This document shows positions 22,476 through 34,421 of a DNA stretch of 64,000 bases, one piece after another; position 1 is the first letter of the stretch; every line of letters starts with the position of its first letter. The translations under genes and the position numbers were made by a program. The stretch comes from Piper betle (lineage: Eukaryota > Streptophyta > Magnoliopsida > Piperales > Piperaceae). The stretch spans positions 62,001 through 126,000 of the forward strand of contig JAURVB010000132.1 in the NCBI GenBank assembly GCA_033002965.1, given 5' to 3'. The notes below the pieces were generated by a model. The model saw nothing but the letters and a program-made list of their open reading frames with translations. It made no database searches and was not told the origin of the DNA.

Positions 22476-24331
22476 CAATCGTGTCCACGCGCTGAGGCAG
22501 TGAACTCTTACTTCATGCCTACACATTAAAACTAAAAACTAATGCCTGCTATGATGCATTCACACATTCTATATAACACTCACATGAAAACACTTGTCAC
22601 ATCAAGACACATCATGATCAACTAAATTATAGTACAATTAATTAGAAACTTATACTTAATTTACCTAATTAGGTCATTAACATTTTTTCAACATAATTCA
22701 AATCATACAAGTTCATTTTATTTATAATCAAAATAATTTATTATGTCAATCAATCAAATCCTAATACGTTGTGCTAATAATCATTAATTTTAAGTAATTA
22801 AGTCAGAGTGAGTTATACCTCGCGTAGTCAGCGATCGACGAAGACTAGGGTTTGTCACATGGTTTGAGACTCAAATTCGCTACCCGACGACGTCTGAAGT
22901 TCGATCTGGTGATTTTCGGCGAATTTGGTTTTTAGGCACTTTCCTGCACTTTTCTAATAGCTTTTCGGTGATTTTCCAACGACTTTTTTGGCAAGGAGAT
23001 CAGGGATTGTGGGTCGGCATTGGTTCAATGAGCCCAATGCAACCACGGTGGTGGTGTGAGTGCTAATGGTAGTGATGGTCGCAGATAGTAGCCATGAGTT
23101 GTTCGGGGTCGGTTGGCTCGTTCGATAGGCCCTCGGTCGGCCTCGATGGCAGCACTCAGTGGGGGGGGAAAGGCTCCTGGGGTTGAAGGGGCGGCGACGG
23201 CATCAAAGCCGCGTAGCCAACGGCGAAATGGCTTCGACGATCGCGGCACTAGGGCGTGTCATCGGGGCGTCGTGGAGGTCAAGCGGCAACCAGAAAATGA
23301 GGCAAAGGCTCAACGATGGCCCGATAAAGGTCGACGACATCAATTGGCAGCAGCGCGATGGTAAGGAGGGTTCAGCGACTTGAATCGGGGAGGCGTGAAT
23401 TGAGGTGGCAACGGGGTGAGGAAGGGGAAGTGTCGGGGGAGGGGTTTTGTGGTAATTTCATGAATAAAAGTTGTTTCGACTCCGACTTAAGTAAAAAATA
23501 ATAACTAAATAGTAATAAATTTAAAAAACCAAAAAAAAAATACTATAAAATATAATACACTCAATAACATAAAAATGACATGCTCTATAACTAATAGCTC
23601 ACCCAAACTACTATATACCACATCCTAATGTGTTGTTCTGGCAAAAAATAATTCTACGATCAAATATAAAAAAATTAACTGCAAATGTTATATATTCTAA
23701 TAACTCATTTCTCATCATCTTTGTGAAGTTATCATCATACACTCGGGTACACTTGACTATCATCGATCATAACGCACGGCTGGCCTTGGTTCAGCACCCA
23801 GGTCATCAAACTAACTCGACTCGAATTGACGGTTAAACTAGCTGGTTTATAAGTGTAAAACTTTGACTTGAGTCATTGGTTTTACACAAGCTATATTAAA
23901 TAATTGGATACGATGATCTAACTGATCTTAAGATAATTAATTAGAGTTAGTAAAAAGTTAATAAATTGTTATTAATATATATTCAAGCTATTATTAACAA
24001 AATAAATAACCGTCATTTCTTAATTAGAATTAAAGTTTAATATTAATTAATAGTCAAAATGGTAATCTAAATTTCTAGGACAGTAATCTCAATAAGATTT
24101 CCCTAGTTAAATAATTAACGTGTCAAGAAAAACACTAATATAAGTAATTAAATACATGCTAGTAAGTCAATATTTATTTTATCATTGGCTATAGGTGAAC
24201 CTTGATTTGAATAATTAATAAATTTAATAATGGTAAGGCATTAATGTGTTATCATGCTAATAAAGTATTTATGTCATGGGAAAAATTTTAGTTAAGGGGA
24301 TGGAAATAAATTATTGTGTTTATGGAAAGAT
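22476..24331. other. Repeat-like intergenic DNA with a GC-rich island
   Basis: AT-rich flanks enclose a GC-rich segment (about 22.82-23.46 kb) with short overlapping ORFs in several frames and no recognisable domain. Sequence after 23.46 kb (AAAAAATAATAACTAA, then ATACTATAAAATATAATAC) resembles the region after the G-rich core of the element at 27.17-27.98 kb, so this may be a diverged relative. Confidence 0.4.
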
Positions 24332-24609
24332 TATTAAATATTTGGTTATAGTTATTTGATGGTGGGTAACAATTTGAATTAATTGTTATTAACTTTTGGA
24401 TAGTTTAGGTTTTAATCAGATCATAAATTTGTGGATTGATAAATCAATTATTAATTAACTTTTACCAATTTATTAAATATTTGGTTATAGTTATTTGATG
24501 GTGGGTAACAATTTGAATTAATTGTTATTAACTTTTGGATAGTTTAGGTTTTAATCAGATCATAAATTTGTGGATTGATAAATCAATTATTAATTAACTT
24601 TTACCAATT
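24332..24609. repeat. 139-bp perfect tandem duplication
   Basis: 24332-24470 and 24471-24609 are two adjacent copies with no difference that I can see, starting TATTAAATATTTGGTTATAG and ending TTTTACCAATT. Non-coding and AT-rich. Confidence 0.92.
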
Positions 24610-27165
24610 TATTATTTTTCTTAGTGTGTGATATTATTTCATGGTGCATTTATAACATTCATTTATATTTTGTTGGGTAGGATCTAATCTAGTTCTTTTT
24701 CCATAGATTAGAGTATGCTTTTGCTGCTCACTCCTCGGTTCAACTATGTTGTAATTTGATGTCTGTATAACTATTTGAAATATTTTATATTCTTTTGGCA
24801 GCCCTGATTTGCCTAAGCTTGGATTCTATCACCATGTGTCAAGTACAACCGGGGTTAAGGAATTGACTTAGTCCAATATAAGGCTGCACCTTTAAAATTA
24901 ATTAAAAGATGAAATACTTGCCCTTATGCCAAAAGGGGGTAACAAGGTGTAATTGTGTAAAATGACTCATTTTGTACTTATAATACCGAGAGGGTGAGCC
25001 AATGATAAATATCGGTAAATATAAGCCGTGAGCTACGTATCGTGTGTGCGCATACGTGAAATTGTAGTTTTGATAGGACAGTCACCCCTCTCCGCATAAT
25101 TGGAGCTTGACACAAATTCATAATTACTAAAAGACTTAATAAATAATGATGTGAAATATATTGACTTATTTTTTATAATTATACAACTTATTTGTTTTAT
25201 CAATAATGCGATTTTATGATCGTAGGCGAGCAACTTCAGATTGATGGTTGAGGGTGTAGTTGGTAGTTCCCTTATTAACCTAAAGTAGAAGAATTGATGA
25301 ATAAAAATGAATTTTTTATTTATATTATTTGAGAAACAATTTGGTGGCTATGGGACTTTGTTTTTGCATAGTTGGTTTATTTTATGTCATTGTTTGAATA
25401 TTACATCTAATATAACATGATTTATTCTTCTAGTTAATAATTTCTTAAAGATGTTTGAACCTCATGCTTAAATATTTTCGTTACATTATACCTAAAATAT
25501 AATTGTTTGCCATGTTATGATGTATGCATATGTATTTTCGTTTTTGCATCCTCTATATTTTTGGGTAACCCCCTCCCCCCCCGGCAGGCTAAGCTAGTAG
25601 TTACACTCAACTTCCTCAAAATTTTTTGAAAACAATTTGTTCAATTATTTTCATGGATCACATATATAATCAAACACAAATATACAAATAAAAAAGAATA
25701 TAATATTTTTCGTCTGCACAATATAAATTTGTAAAGCTAATTTTAAGGAACAATCTTTCCTAAATTCCTAGTTTCTTTTGTATGTTATTGAATTATTAAT
25801 TAAATGACTCTCACTTAAAAAATTTTTTTAAGCCAGGTAATCATACAACCCAAATCTTGCTGCCAGATTGCCAGACATAACTGGTCATGTGGTCATAAAT
25901 CTGGTCGCACGGCCTTATGGGCCTCTGTGGCCAAGTCTAGCTATGCATTTTAAAAAAATAAAAGTTTGAAAAAAATTAGCCGACAACCAAGTTTTGGTCC
26001 CGGACAACCAATAACTAGGCCTGGCCAGTAGGTTGTGGCCAAAACCAGGGGTGGAAAATTTTATTTATTTATTTATAAAATTTAGGTCATCCTTGTAATC
26101 AGATTAACAAGATTAAAATTTGGGAAAGTATTTTAGAAAACCTTTTCCTATTATTCAGGTAGACTTGTGCCGTGTTGGACAGTACTTCCAGACATATTAT
26201 CACTTAACTTAACAAATAAATAAAACAAAGAAATCATAAAGGCTGTCAGGTAGATACAGTTGAAAAAGTCTATGGGCCAACCCAATAAAAAATCTTTATT
26301 TTCGGAAATATTTCTTCTTTTTTACTTGGAAATGTTTTTGATGCTGATAAAAAATCTAGTGACCAACCCACTCAAATGATATCATTCTAGGGGTTTTGAA
26401 GTGAGCACCATAACTCAAAATAATTTAGATTTAGAAGGGCCTGTCCTTGTGGATGAATTAACGCCTGTTTGGCTCTTTCCGGGGTTCCACTTCCAAAAAA
26501 TTTTTGTGCCAGCGGCGCTGAGCCCGGCCATTTGCCATACTTCTGTCATAATTGGCAGAGTCTGAAAGATTCTGATTTGGTGTTTTAAATTTTAGTTTTT
26601 TAATTTTTGTTTCTCCTGGCATTTTTTCCACGCCACACATTTTCTAGTATGCCATAAAGAAGAGTAGGCAAAGATGACTGAATAATCGAGTCGAGTGAAA
26701 TTCCAAGCAGATTGAATTCCTTGCAACGACCAAGAATGGCATATAAAAATTATTAACATAATAATCATGATAATATTTTAAGTTCATTACATATTTGTTT
26801 GTCCTGACAGAATAACCAATTGAGCGACCCACCCACAAAAATTCGTCTAACCGACTGAGCACGCACGTGAGTACACCGACCATACTATACTCTTTCCGAA
26901 CCTTTCTTTTTAAGCTTTTGCCGTACCCACTAATTAGCATGTTATCAAACAAATCACCTTTTTTGTATGTAAGAAATTCTACGTGCACTATCAAAATTGC
27001 CCTCACCATTCTCCTCCTTGAAATTGACTGCCTAAGAAAATAACCGTATAAACATGATCTATGTGGCTAATTTAATAAACTAATCAATTTTAAGGTGGAA
27101 AAAATGGGAAAAACTATATATGAAAGTTGAGAATTTGTTTAAGTGTTGCTATCATATATAGTGAT
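24610..27165. other. AT-rich intergenic DNA
   Basis: No gene, RNA gene or element could be supported in this 2.5-kb stretch. Short ORFs occur at 26.46-27.01 kb but have low complexity and no family resemblance. Confidence 0.5.
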
Positions 27166-27981
27166 GCAAAAATTGGCCGATTCCACTCAGAATCGGCCGA
27201 TTTAAATCAGATTGGAAAGATTATAATAAAAAAAAAGGGTAAATCGGGTTAATACGAATCGATTCGTGAATCGGCTGATTTAAACCGAATTCGAATTAGC
27301 CGATTCAAGCCGAATTCAAAATTGGCCGATTCAAGCCGATTCCGGATAGCGGCCGGGGACAAGGCGGGAGGAGGACGAGCCGGCGAGGGCGAGTGACGGG
27401 GTGGGGGAGGGGGGCAACAAAGATGTAGGGTAGGGTGGCATGCACGAGGATAGAAGGGGGTGGGGGTGGGGGTGGGGGGGGGGGGGCGGGGGTGTGGAGG
27501 GAGGGACAGGGCGAGACCAATGGGGGGCGGAGCGAGGCAGATCGAGCATGGGGAGGCAGGTTGGGCAAGGCTAGGGGCAAGGTTCGGTGGGGGACAGTCG
27601 GGGCCAACCTGGAAAGGGGACGGCGGGGGGGGGGGGGTGGGGGGGGGGAGTGAATCGGGGTAAAAGAAATATACATAATGGCATTTTTGTAATTGAAAAT
27701 TGATACGAGTCTCATTCGAGTCAAAAATAATAACTAATTTCAAATAATTTTAAAAAAATCCAAAAAATATGAAAAAAATATCATAAAATATAATATACAC
27801 ATTAATATTAAAATCACATCAATACCTAACTTTTATATATTTATGTTATAAGTTATTAAATTATTACATATAACTGATTTTGACCGATTCAATTTAATCG
27901 ATCTTGATTAATTTAAACTAATTTAATCTGATTCAATGACTTTCTTGAAAATCGATTCCGATTCTAATTCTAATTTTTACG
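27166..27981. mobile_element. Non-autonomous TIR element with G-rich core, copy 1
   Basis: Starts GCAAAAATTGGCCGATTC and ends ATTCTAATTTTTACG; the end read on the opposite strand is CGTAAAAATTAGAAT, so the termini are imperfect inverted repeats. The outer 150 bases repeat GGCCGATTCAAGCCGATTC-like units. The core (about 27.35-27.66 kb) is strongly G-rich with two 13-G runs. No transposase-like ORF; poly-Pro or poly-Gly ORFs across the core are compositional. Related copies lie at 35229-35754 and 54256-54812. Confidence 0.5.
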
Positions 27982-28903
27982 ACTACGGCACGTATACTCA
28001 CAAATATCTTCCATTTTCAGTAATGTGCATTTATATATGCCTACTTGACAATCATAACCCTGTTCGTCCATTATCCATGCACAATAGAGGATGTGATAGG
28101 CCGTATGTCTGTATGTGTACAAAACCAGGGACCGTATATGTGGCTTTCCGGCTTACCGTCAGGTATTAACTCAGCTCGACAAAACTCCTTTAACTTGACA
28201 TTTCAAACCCTTTCATCAGCCAAAATAATAGTTTATTTTATTATTCATTTTGGAAAAACAGGGTATTATTCACGGTAATGCGTATTAATAAAATGACAAA
28301 TGTAAACAGCGACCTCTTGGATTGATCGGTCCGTACGAACCAAATCAATCGATTTATATTGGTTGTTGAATTTGGTAATTGAAACCCAACTGATTATTCT
28401 CAAGACCGAATCACTCAGAACCGAAATAATTTTAATTGGCTGGTACCGTAACTTAATTATATTATATATTATAAAAATAGAGTTATTTAATTACTTTAGC
28501 GAATATAATTGTTTAATAAGTAATTATAAATGCACATTTCATTTTACATAAATTAAAATTATCATAAAAATATTATAATATCATGATAATTGACATAAAA
28601 TAGAGATCTTAAAATATTTTTTAAAAGTACAATTATTTTGATAATTTGGCTCGGTTTGATTTGGAGCAATAATATGGATATGCATTTTGATTTACCGCCG
28701 ACCCAACTAAAAACCAAATTGTATTAGGTAAGAATCGAAGCGAACCGAGCTCACCCCTAAGTCCCAACTGGTGGCGTTTATTCGGGTCAATCAAACCCGT
28801 TCAATCAACTGCGGGCCCCGCATCAAGGTTTGAAACCGGCACCTAACCGAGCCTTGTTGGGAACTATTATCCGCTGTTTGGATCGGCGACGGCGACTACG
28901 GGG
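27982..28903. other. Intergenic region upstream of the p24 gene
   Basis: AT-rich to about 28.74 kb, then GC-richer towards the p24 start, where the promoter should lie. A segment at about 28.62-28.76 kb (GGCTCGGTTTGATTTGG, CGAACCGAGCTCACCCCTAA) looks like another dispersed repeat edge. Confidence 0.45.
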
Positions 28904-31138
28904 ATGGCGATGGGGCGGCGATGGCCGGCGTCGGTGGCGCTTGTTCTTCTCCTCTTCTTCCGGCATGCAGCCGGCCTGGCCGTGACGGTCACCGACGAGG
29001 AGTGCATATACGAGTACGTCATGTACGAAGGCGACAACGTGTCTGGAAATTTTGTCGTTGTTGACCATGATATCTTCTGGAGCTCCGATCACCCCGGCAT
29101 CGATTTTACGGTTCGGCTGCTTTTCTCTCGTCTTTAACTATTATGTTCGGGAAAGCTTCATGCTTTCCTTCTTATTGGTGCTGTCTGCTGGCATGCGATT
29201 AATGATTCAATTCGGGAGGTTATTTGATGCGGTTTTTTGTTATGTGTTAGCTATCGAGCTCTAATAATTTCATCATTTGGTTTTTGTTATTTAGCAGATT
29301 GGTCTATTGAATTTATAAAGCCTTTTGATCAAATGTTGGTGGTGCTATGTTTTTTCCTCTTGATGGGTTGATTCGTTATTTCTATCTTATCGTTGGGGGT
29401 TGGAGTTAAAAAATCTCGAACTCGTGTTGGTAGGAAATTAATCCATTTTTGCGCGAGCACTGTGCGGCAAAAGCTGTTGCGGGCTTCCATTTTATCTTCT
29501 TTTTATTTTTATTTTTGATAATTGGCTTCCATGTTGATGCAACTGGATTTCTTTGGTTCTGAACTTCTAATGGAAGGTAATTATGTCCATATTTATCAAT
29601 CAATTAACATTTCATGGTTCCCATCCAATAATTTCGAAATTGTATAGGGACGATGATGAATGGTCTAGAGGTTTGGGCTTTGAGCTTCATCTTATTATTT
29701 CCTCTTTCTCTTTTATGCCGTGCTATCGATTGACATGTGTAAGTAACCACTTTGTGAAACAATTAATTCACGATGTCAGCTCCAGCTTTGTTATAATTAG
29801 GTGTAGGTGATGGTGGTGATGCACCTGAGCGGCTTTTTATGCCCATGCTCGGTAATTAAGCACTTCATGAAGCTAGCTTAGAATGCATGTGAACCCCCAT
29901 AATTCTGAATTAAATCAGTTGGTCACCCTGCGGATAGAGTTTGGTAGAGGTTTGGAGGACCATGTTTATGGTTCTTGATTTTTGCTATCTAATATAATGT
30001 ACACAAATTGGTTGTCTATGAGATTGACATGCCAAGCATAGCTTGCCTCTAATGTGCATTATTTGAGAGTTTGTTTAGGCTGTAGTCCCAGGACTATCTG
30101 AGTATATGAGGGTATCTGGGGTCTTGGCATGTAATTTTGGTATATAAATGGCTATCTTGTCTAGAACTAATGAGAGAGTGAAATTTTAGTAGTGGGCACC
30201 CCTGGTCCATTGAATGATCTATGTTTTAGAATTAGTATAAGTTTTGATCTTTTATTTTTCTTTCTAATAAATATGAAGTAGGCAGGCAGTTTTGCATAGT
30301 TAGTTGTGTTCACTAATTTGTGTTGCAAGCCTAAATCATCTATATTTTGTATGATATAGGTAGCATCTCCATCAGGTAATATTGTCCATACTTTGAAAGG
30401 TACATCTGGCGACAAATTTGAGTTTAATGCCCCAATAGGCGGCATGTACAAGTTCTGTTTCCATAATCCTTACTCGACTCCAGAAACTGTATCTTTTTAC
30501 GTACATGTTGGGCATATTCCCAATGAGCATGACCTTGCCAAAGATGGTTAGTAATTATTTTATAGAAACTGAGGTCTGAAATGCATCTCTTAAAGCAAAA
30601 ACTAATGTCTGATTGGACACATATGATCTGTGGATATTGCTACAGAGCATTTGGACCCTGTTAATGTGAGAATTGCAAAGCTTAGAGAGGCGTTGGAATC
30701 TGTTACAGCAGAGCAGAAATACTTAAAGGCTCGTGATGCTCGTCATCGTCGAAGTAAGTTTGAGTTTGTTGATCATTTCAAAAATAAATACAATATATCT
30801 TTTAATTGTATGCCTTAAAATGACGTTCAAGGGGTGGTACTTACAACTTAGTATTTCTATCTGGTGCTTGCCGTTGCATGATATTTGAGATGTAATCAAT
30901 TGTTTGGCGTTACCGAATCAATTTCCATCCTTGCCTGTCTGTATCGGCATTTATACTTGTATTATCCTGTTGGCCGACTTAATTTTGTTCTTTTTCAATT
31001 TCAGCAAATGAGAGCACCAGGAAGCGGCTAATTTTTTATACTGTTGCAGAATACGTAGCACTGTTAGGTGCAAGTGCTCTTCAGGCTCTTTATATCCGCC
31101 AGCTTTTTAGTAAATCGGTGGGATATAACAGGGTATGA
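28904..31138 (+). CDS. p24-beta family (EMP24/GP25L) cargo receptor
   Basis: Type I membrane protein of COPI/COPII vesicles that cycles between ER and Golgi and helps export of selected cargo such as GPI-anchored proteins. Four exons: 28904-29110, 30360-30546, 30646-30753 and 31005-31138, total 636 nt, 211 residues, intact. It has a signal peptide (hydrophobic run ALVLLLFF near residues 12-19), a GOLD domain with YVMYEGDNVSGNFVVVDHDI and GDKFEFNAP..YKFCFHNP, and a coiled-coil region (VRIAKLREALESVTAEQKYL). One transmembrane helix (about residues 180-200) and a short cytosolic tail LFSKSVGYNRV follow. The tail and the HNPYSTPETVSFYVHVGHIP segment match the plant p24-beta2 type. Exon phases are consistent and no lesion was seen, in contrast to several neighbours. 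Confidence 0.93.
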
Positions 31139-31693
31139 TGATTGAAGTTGATATTTATAGACGATCCCCAATTTTAGAGTTTTGACTGTTCGGGACATGT
31201 TCAGAACTTGATTTGGGTCCCTCTTTAAAAGATTTGCTGTTTCAAAATAGTGTTATGCTGTCGTCTTTTAAAATATTTAATATTAGATGTTTCAAAATGG
31301 TGTTATGTTGTCGTCTTGGAAGCAGATGTATATGTTCTCCAATACCGAATTTATATTCTTTCATTTGTTACCAATGAGGTATAATTGAATTTTGCAACTG
31401 GTCTGAAAGGATATTGTTCGGAATATATGAGCGATTTTCGGGTATTTAGAGGAATTTACAACTGAAACTCATGAATTGAGCTAGAGAATTGGCAATAATA
31501 CTAGGGAGTTGGAATTGGAAGATGGTCCGCCGTGTATAGGCTGATGCGATAATAGATGGAGTAAAATGTGAGATGAACCTTTTAGATAAGAACCGAGTCC
31601 AACAAAAAGATGTCAGATTTGGGTACAATCAAGCACAACACGAAGAAAATACAGTCATAATAATTTCAAAGGAAGAACTTTATAATCAAGTTG
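31139..31693. other. Convergent intergenic spacer
   Basis: 555 bases between the p24 stop and the methyltransferase stop; AT-rich, presumably both 3' UTRs. A short direct repeat (GTTTCAAAATAGTGTTATG and GTTTCAAAATGGTGTTATG, about 31.24-31.31 kb) is present. Confidence 0.5.
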
Positions 31694-33350
31694 TTATTTT
31701 TCTGAGAGCGTAAGATTCCTCAAATCTCCCAATCTATCGAGGGGATTGTAGTTTGTAAACAGCCTGAATTCATTGCCGAGCTTGTTCATATGGCACGGTC
31801 GAAATTTGCATGGGCGAAGTCTAAGAAGCTCCGCAGCATTTTCTGTTTGCGCTTCCCCTGCCATTCTTGCGACCATTAAAATTGCTAAGCGTTGCAGAGC
31901 TCTAAAATACGACGAATAACATAAACAAGAAAAACTAATACTGTAAGCTTCCCTTCCTATCATGCGTTACAAATTGGGACTTGTGAGGGTGCGAGAATGA
32001 TATTACGATTCATCACAATGTACAACATGCTTATATGTAAGAAAGAGGATTACCTGTGAGTAACAGTAAAAGGATTGCCCAGGTTGTAGAAGAAAAGATA
32101 CAATCTTCGCAACTTTTTCCAAGCACTTCTTACTATACAACAGCAAAAGAAAAAAACAATCAAACAAATGTTCCTTCAGCCTTGCAATGTTTGAGATGAG
32201 ACAAATAGGACGGAGGCTTCATGTTTTAATAATCACTTACGTTTTCTTTTTTCTCTTTTTTCTTTCTCTTTTTTGTTTCATTCAGTATAAAATGAATGTC
32301 CATGATGATAAAGTGGAGAACAGAAAACGTTTCTCAGTTTCAATGTTCCTCAGAAAAATAAAAGAACTAAAATGAAAGGAAGAAAGTTGGCAAACAGCTT
32401 ATGCTAATAAGAAGTGAGAACCATTTAGTTACCAGGTATGGGGGATCAGCGACAACAACAGGATAGCTATGCTTCATTTCTATAGGCAATTGCTCAGGGC
32501 AATTGTAGTCATAAAATGTAAAATCCTTCCCATACTTCTCAAACCGAGTATCATACTCAGGTAGTTGCACTGACAACGCAGGATCAACCTTCTGCAATAC
32601 GTGAAATGCACATCAATCAACCAGTCGAATTTTCTTAACGCAATCAACTGTAATCCATAAACGAAACACCATTCTAATCAATCAACAGATTAACAGTGTT
32701 CTTTGCCTGTCTGGAGGGAGGTTCCAGTTCTGGAAGAAGCCGATAAAGGTCTCGACTCATGTCCCACATATCGTTAATGAATAACAATCAATAAACGAAG
32801 CAAGAAGCAGCATCATAGAGCACTTTCATACCATGTAAGCTCAACAATACTTCTATCTACCAATGAAAGTTTCTTCCTTTCCTTACTTAAAACAGCGAAT
32901 CTAAGAATTTAAGAGCTTTAACATCGTCAACTTTATTCAATTATTGCAAAATTTCAATATAGATTTCAAGCTTAGTCAAATCACTCAACAAATTTTTGTG
33001 CTGCACTCATAACTATACAACAAAATGTGTGAGATGTATTCATTTATGAGTGAGTCATGATAAAGCATTGGCCTTTCTCACCTTGAGGTAAGCGAAGAGG
33101 GTGGGGCAGGCGACGCAGGCCACCGGCAAGCATCCGAGGCTCAGCACCTCTGCCGCCACCGTCTCCTCCGTCTCCTTGTCATACCAGAACTGCTCAACCT
33201 CCAGTCCTCGTTCACCAGCTCCACCGCATCGCCTCCTCCCCCTTGCTATTCGAGGAGCTCCTTCAACGCTTGGAGGGCGTAAGTGCTCAACGACGGCGGG
33301 TCCTCATCGGCGCTGGCCCCGACCTTCTCCTCCGCCGTCTCGGCCGCCAT
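31694..33350 (-). CDS. EEF1A lysine methyltransferase 1-like (N6AMT2 family), broken as read
   Basis: Rossmann-fold methyltransferase related to EEF1AKMT1/Efm5, which methylates an N-terminal lysine of elongation factor 1A. Four exons: 33350-33082, 32591-32433, 32132-32054 and 31857-31694. Exon 1 carries VNEDWRLS..FWYD and VACVACPTLFAYLK. Exon 2 has LPEYDTRFEKYGKDFTFYDY and the catalytic ADPPYL motif. Exon 3 has KKCLEKVAKIVSFL. Exon 4 has ELLRLRPCKFRP and KLGNEFRLFTNY. Lesions as read: TAG at 33246-33248 after KELLE; one base missing near 33192 (AGCAG where Ser-Gln needs AGCCAG); one T missing from the T4 run at 32068-32071 before the LLLLTG strand; and an exon 2/3 junction that is out of frame with the only obvious AG. 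This is more damage than in neighbouring genes, so a true pseudogene is possible. Exons 2 and 4 are intact. Confidence 0.82.
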
Positions 33351-34421
33351 CCCCCGCCTCCCTCTCGTCGAAAGGTTGGGATCGTCAATCCAGCACTTTA
33401 AACTACGATGGGCATTTTCGGGAAGTTGACTTGAAAATGTTTTTCCTAACCCCAACCCCCGATTATCGTCTTCCTCGCGACCCTGCCGCCACCACTCGCT
33501 GCCATCGCCGTCGCAGGCCACCATTGGCGTGAAGGCTTTGGAAATTGATCGTGGAGGCTCACATGCTGGTGATTGGGTGAAGGCATTGTATCAGACCATC
33601 GGAGTTTGGATTTTTTTTTCTTTGGTGTATGTTTTGGGTATAAAAATGTGTTATTTTTTATATGTTTTTGTATATTTGTTGGTTGTAGCGATGTCCTATG
33701 CTTGATTTTTTATCATGTTGTTAGAGCAATAATTATGTGATTAGACGAGAGATTTATCTTTTTTTACTGGTATGGCAATCACAAAATTGTTCGCTTTGTG
33801 CGGGCCTTTGGGCTTTAACAGAAAGAAGGAATGAATTTTGACCGATACGAAATGAAGCTTGAATTGGTGTATATCAGCCTGCTTTGATATTTTTTAAGTT
33901 GGTAGGTTCGATATCTGAATGCAATTTTGTCAACTATTATAATTATAGGCGTTCAATAATCTCGCAGGAACTAAGAAATTTGTGATTGGCTCATTGGATT
34001 CCTCCCTGCAAAGTCGTAAAATTTGTTCCCTGGCTGCTGAATTTGCAGGTCAAGCCTATGGTGGGATGCTCTCTACTTACAAGAGATAAAGCGTTCCACT
34101 CTGTAGCATGTACAGAGGACCGTGAGTTCTTCTGCCTTCTCTCTTTTATGTAGGCTTGGTTGTGTGTGTTTAGTTGTTAATCTGTGGATGCAGATCCTCC
34201 CGTTAATACTTAAACTGTTTTTGCAGAGGGAGGGCTCTCATCAGGTCTTTCAGTTATCCTAATGCATTTGAGGTGCGATATAGTTGTTTACGCACACTGG
34301 GGAGTTGAGAGTTGTATTTTCACTAACACTTAATTTGAAAAATGTTGCATTATTGCATGGTTTCTTACGAATACTTGATCTGGTTAAGTGAGTGCGATGA
34401 TTATTTTAATGGTGGAAAGTC
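33351..34421. other. Divergent region with probable 5' UTR exons of the PPR gene
   Basis: About 1.07 kb between divergent start codons. GC-rich near 33.35-33.55 kb, where the methyltransferase promoter should lie, then AT-rich. Splice-like borders (TTTGCAG at about 34.05 kb; TTTTTGCAG..GAGGTGCG around 34.23-34.27 kb) suggest non-coding 5' exons of the downstream PPR gene. Confidence 0.45.

Noticed and set aside
21430..22860. Possible full LTR starting near TAACACCCCAACTCGG
   Set aside because: The start resembles a known LTR edge, but no matching second end, partner LTR or target duplication was found.
27249..27743. Proline-rich or glycine-rich ORFs on both strands
   Set aside because: They follow purely from the G-rich tract of a repeat element, with no domain and several frames equally open.
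33101..33532. 143-codon plus-strand ORF
   Set aside because: Antisense to exon 1 of the methyltransferase-like gene; Ser/Pro-rich shadow composition.
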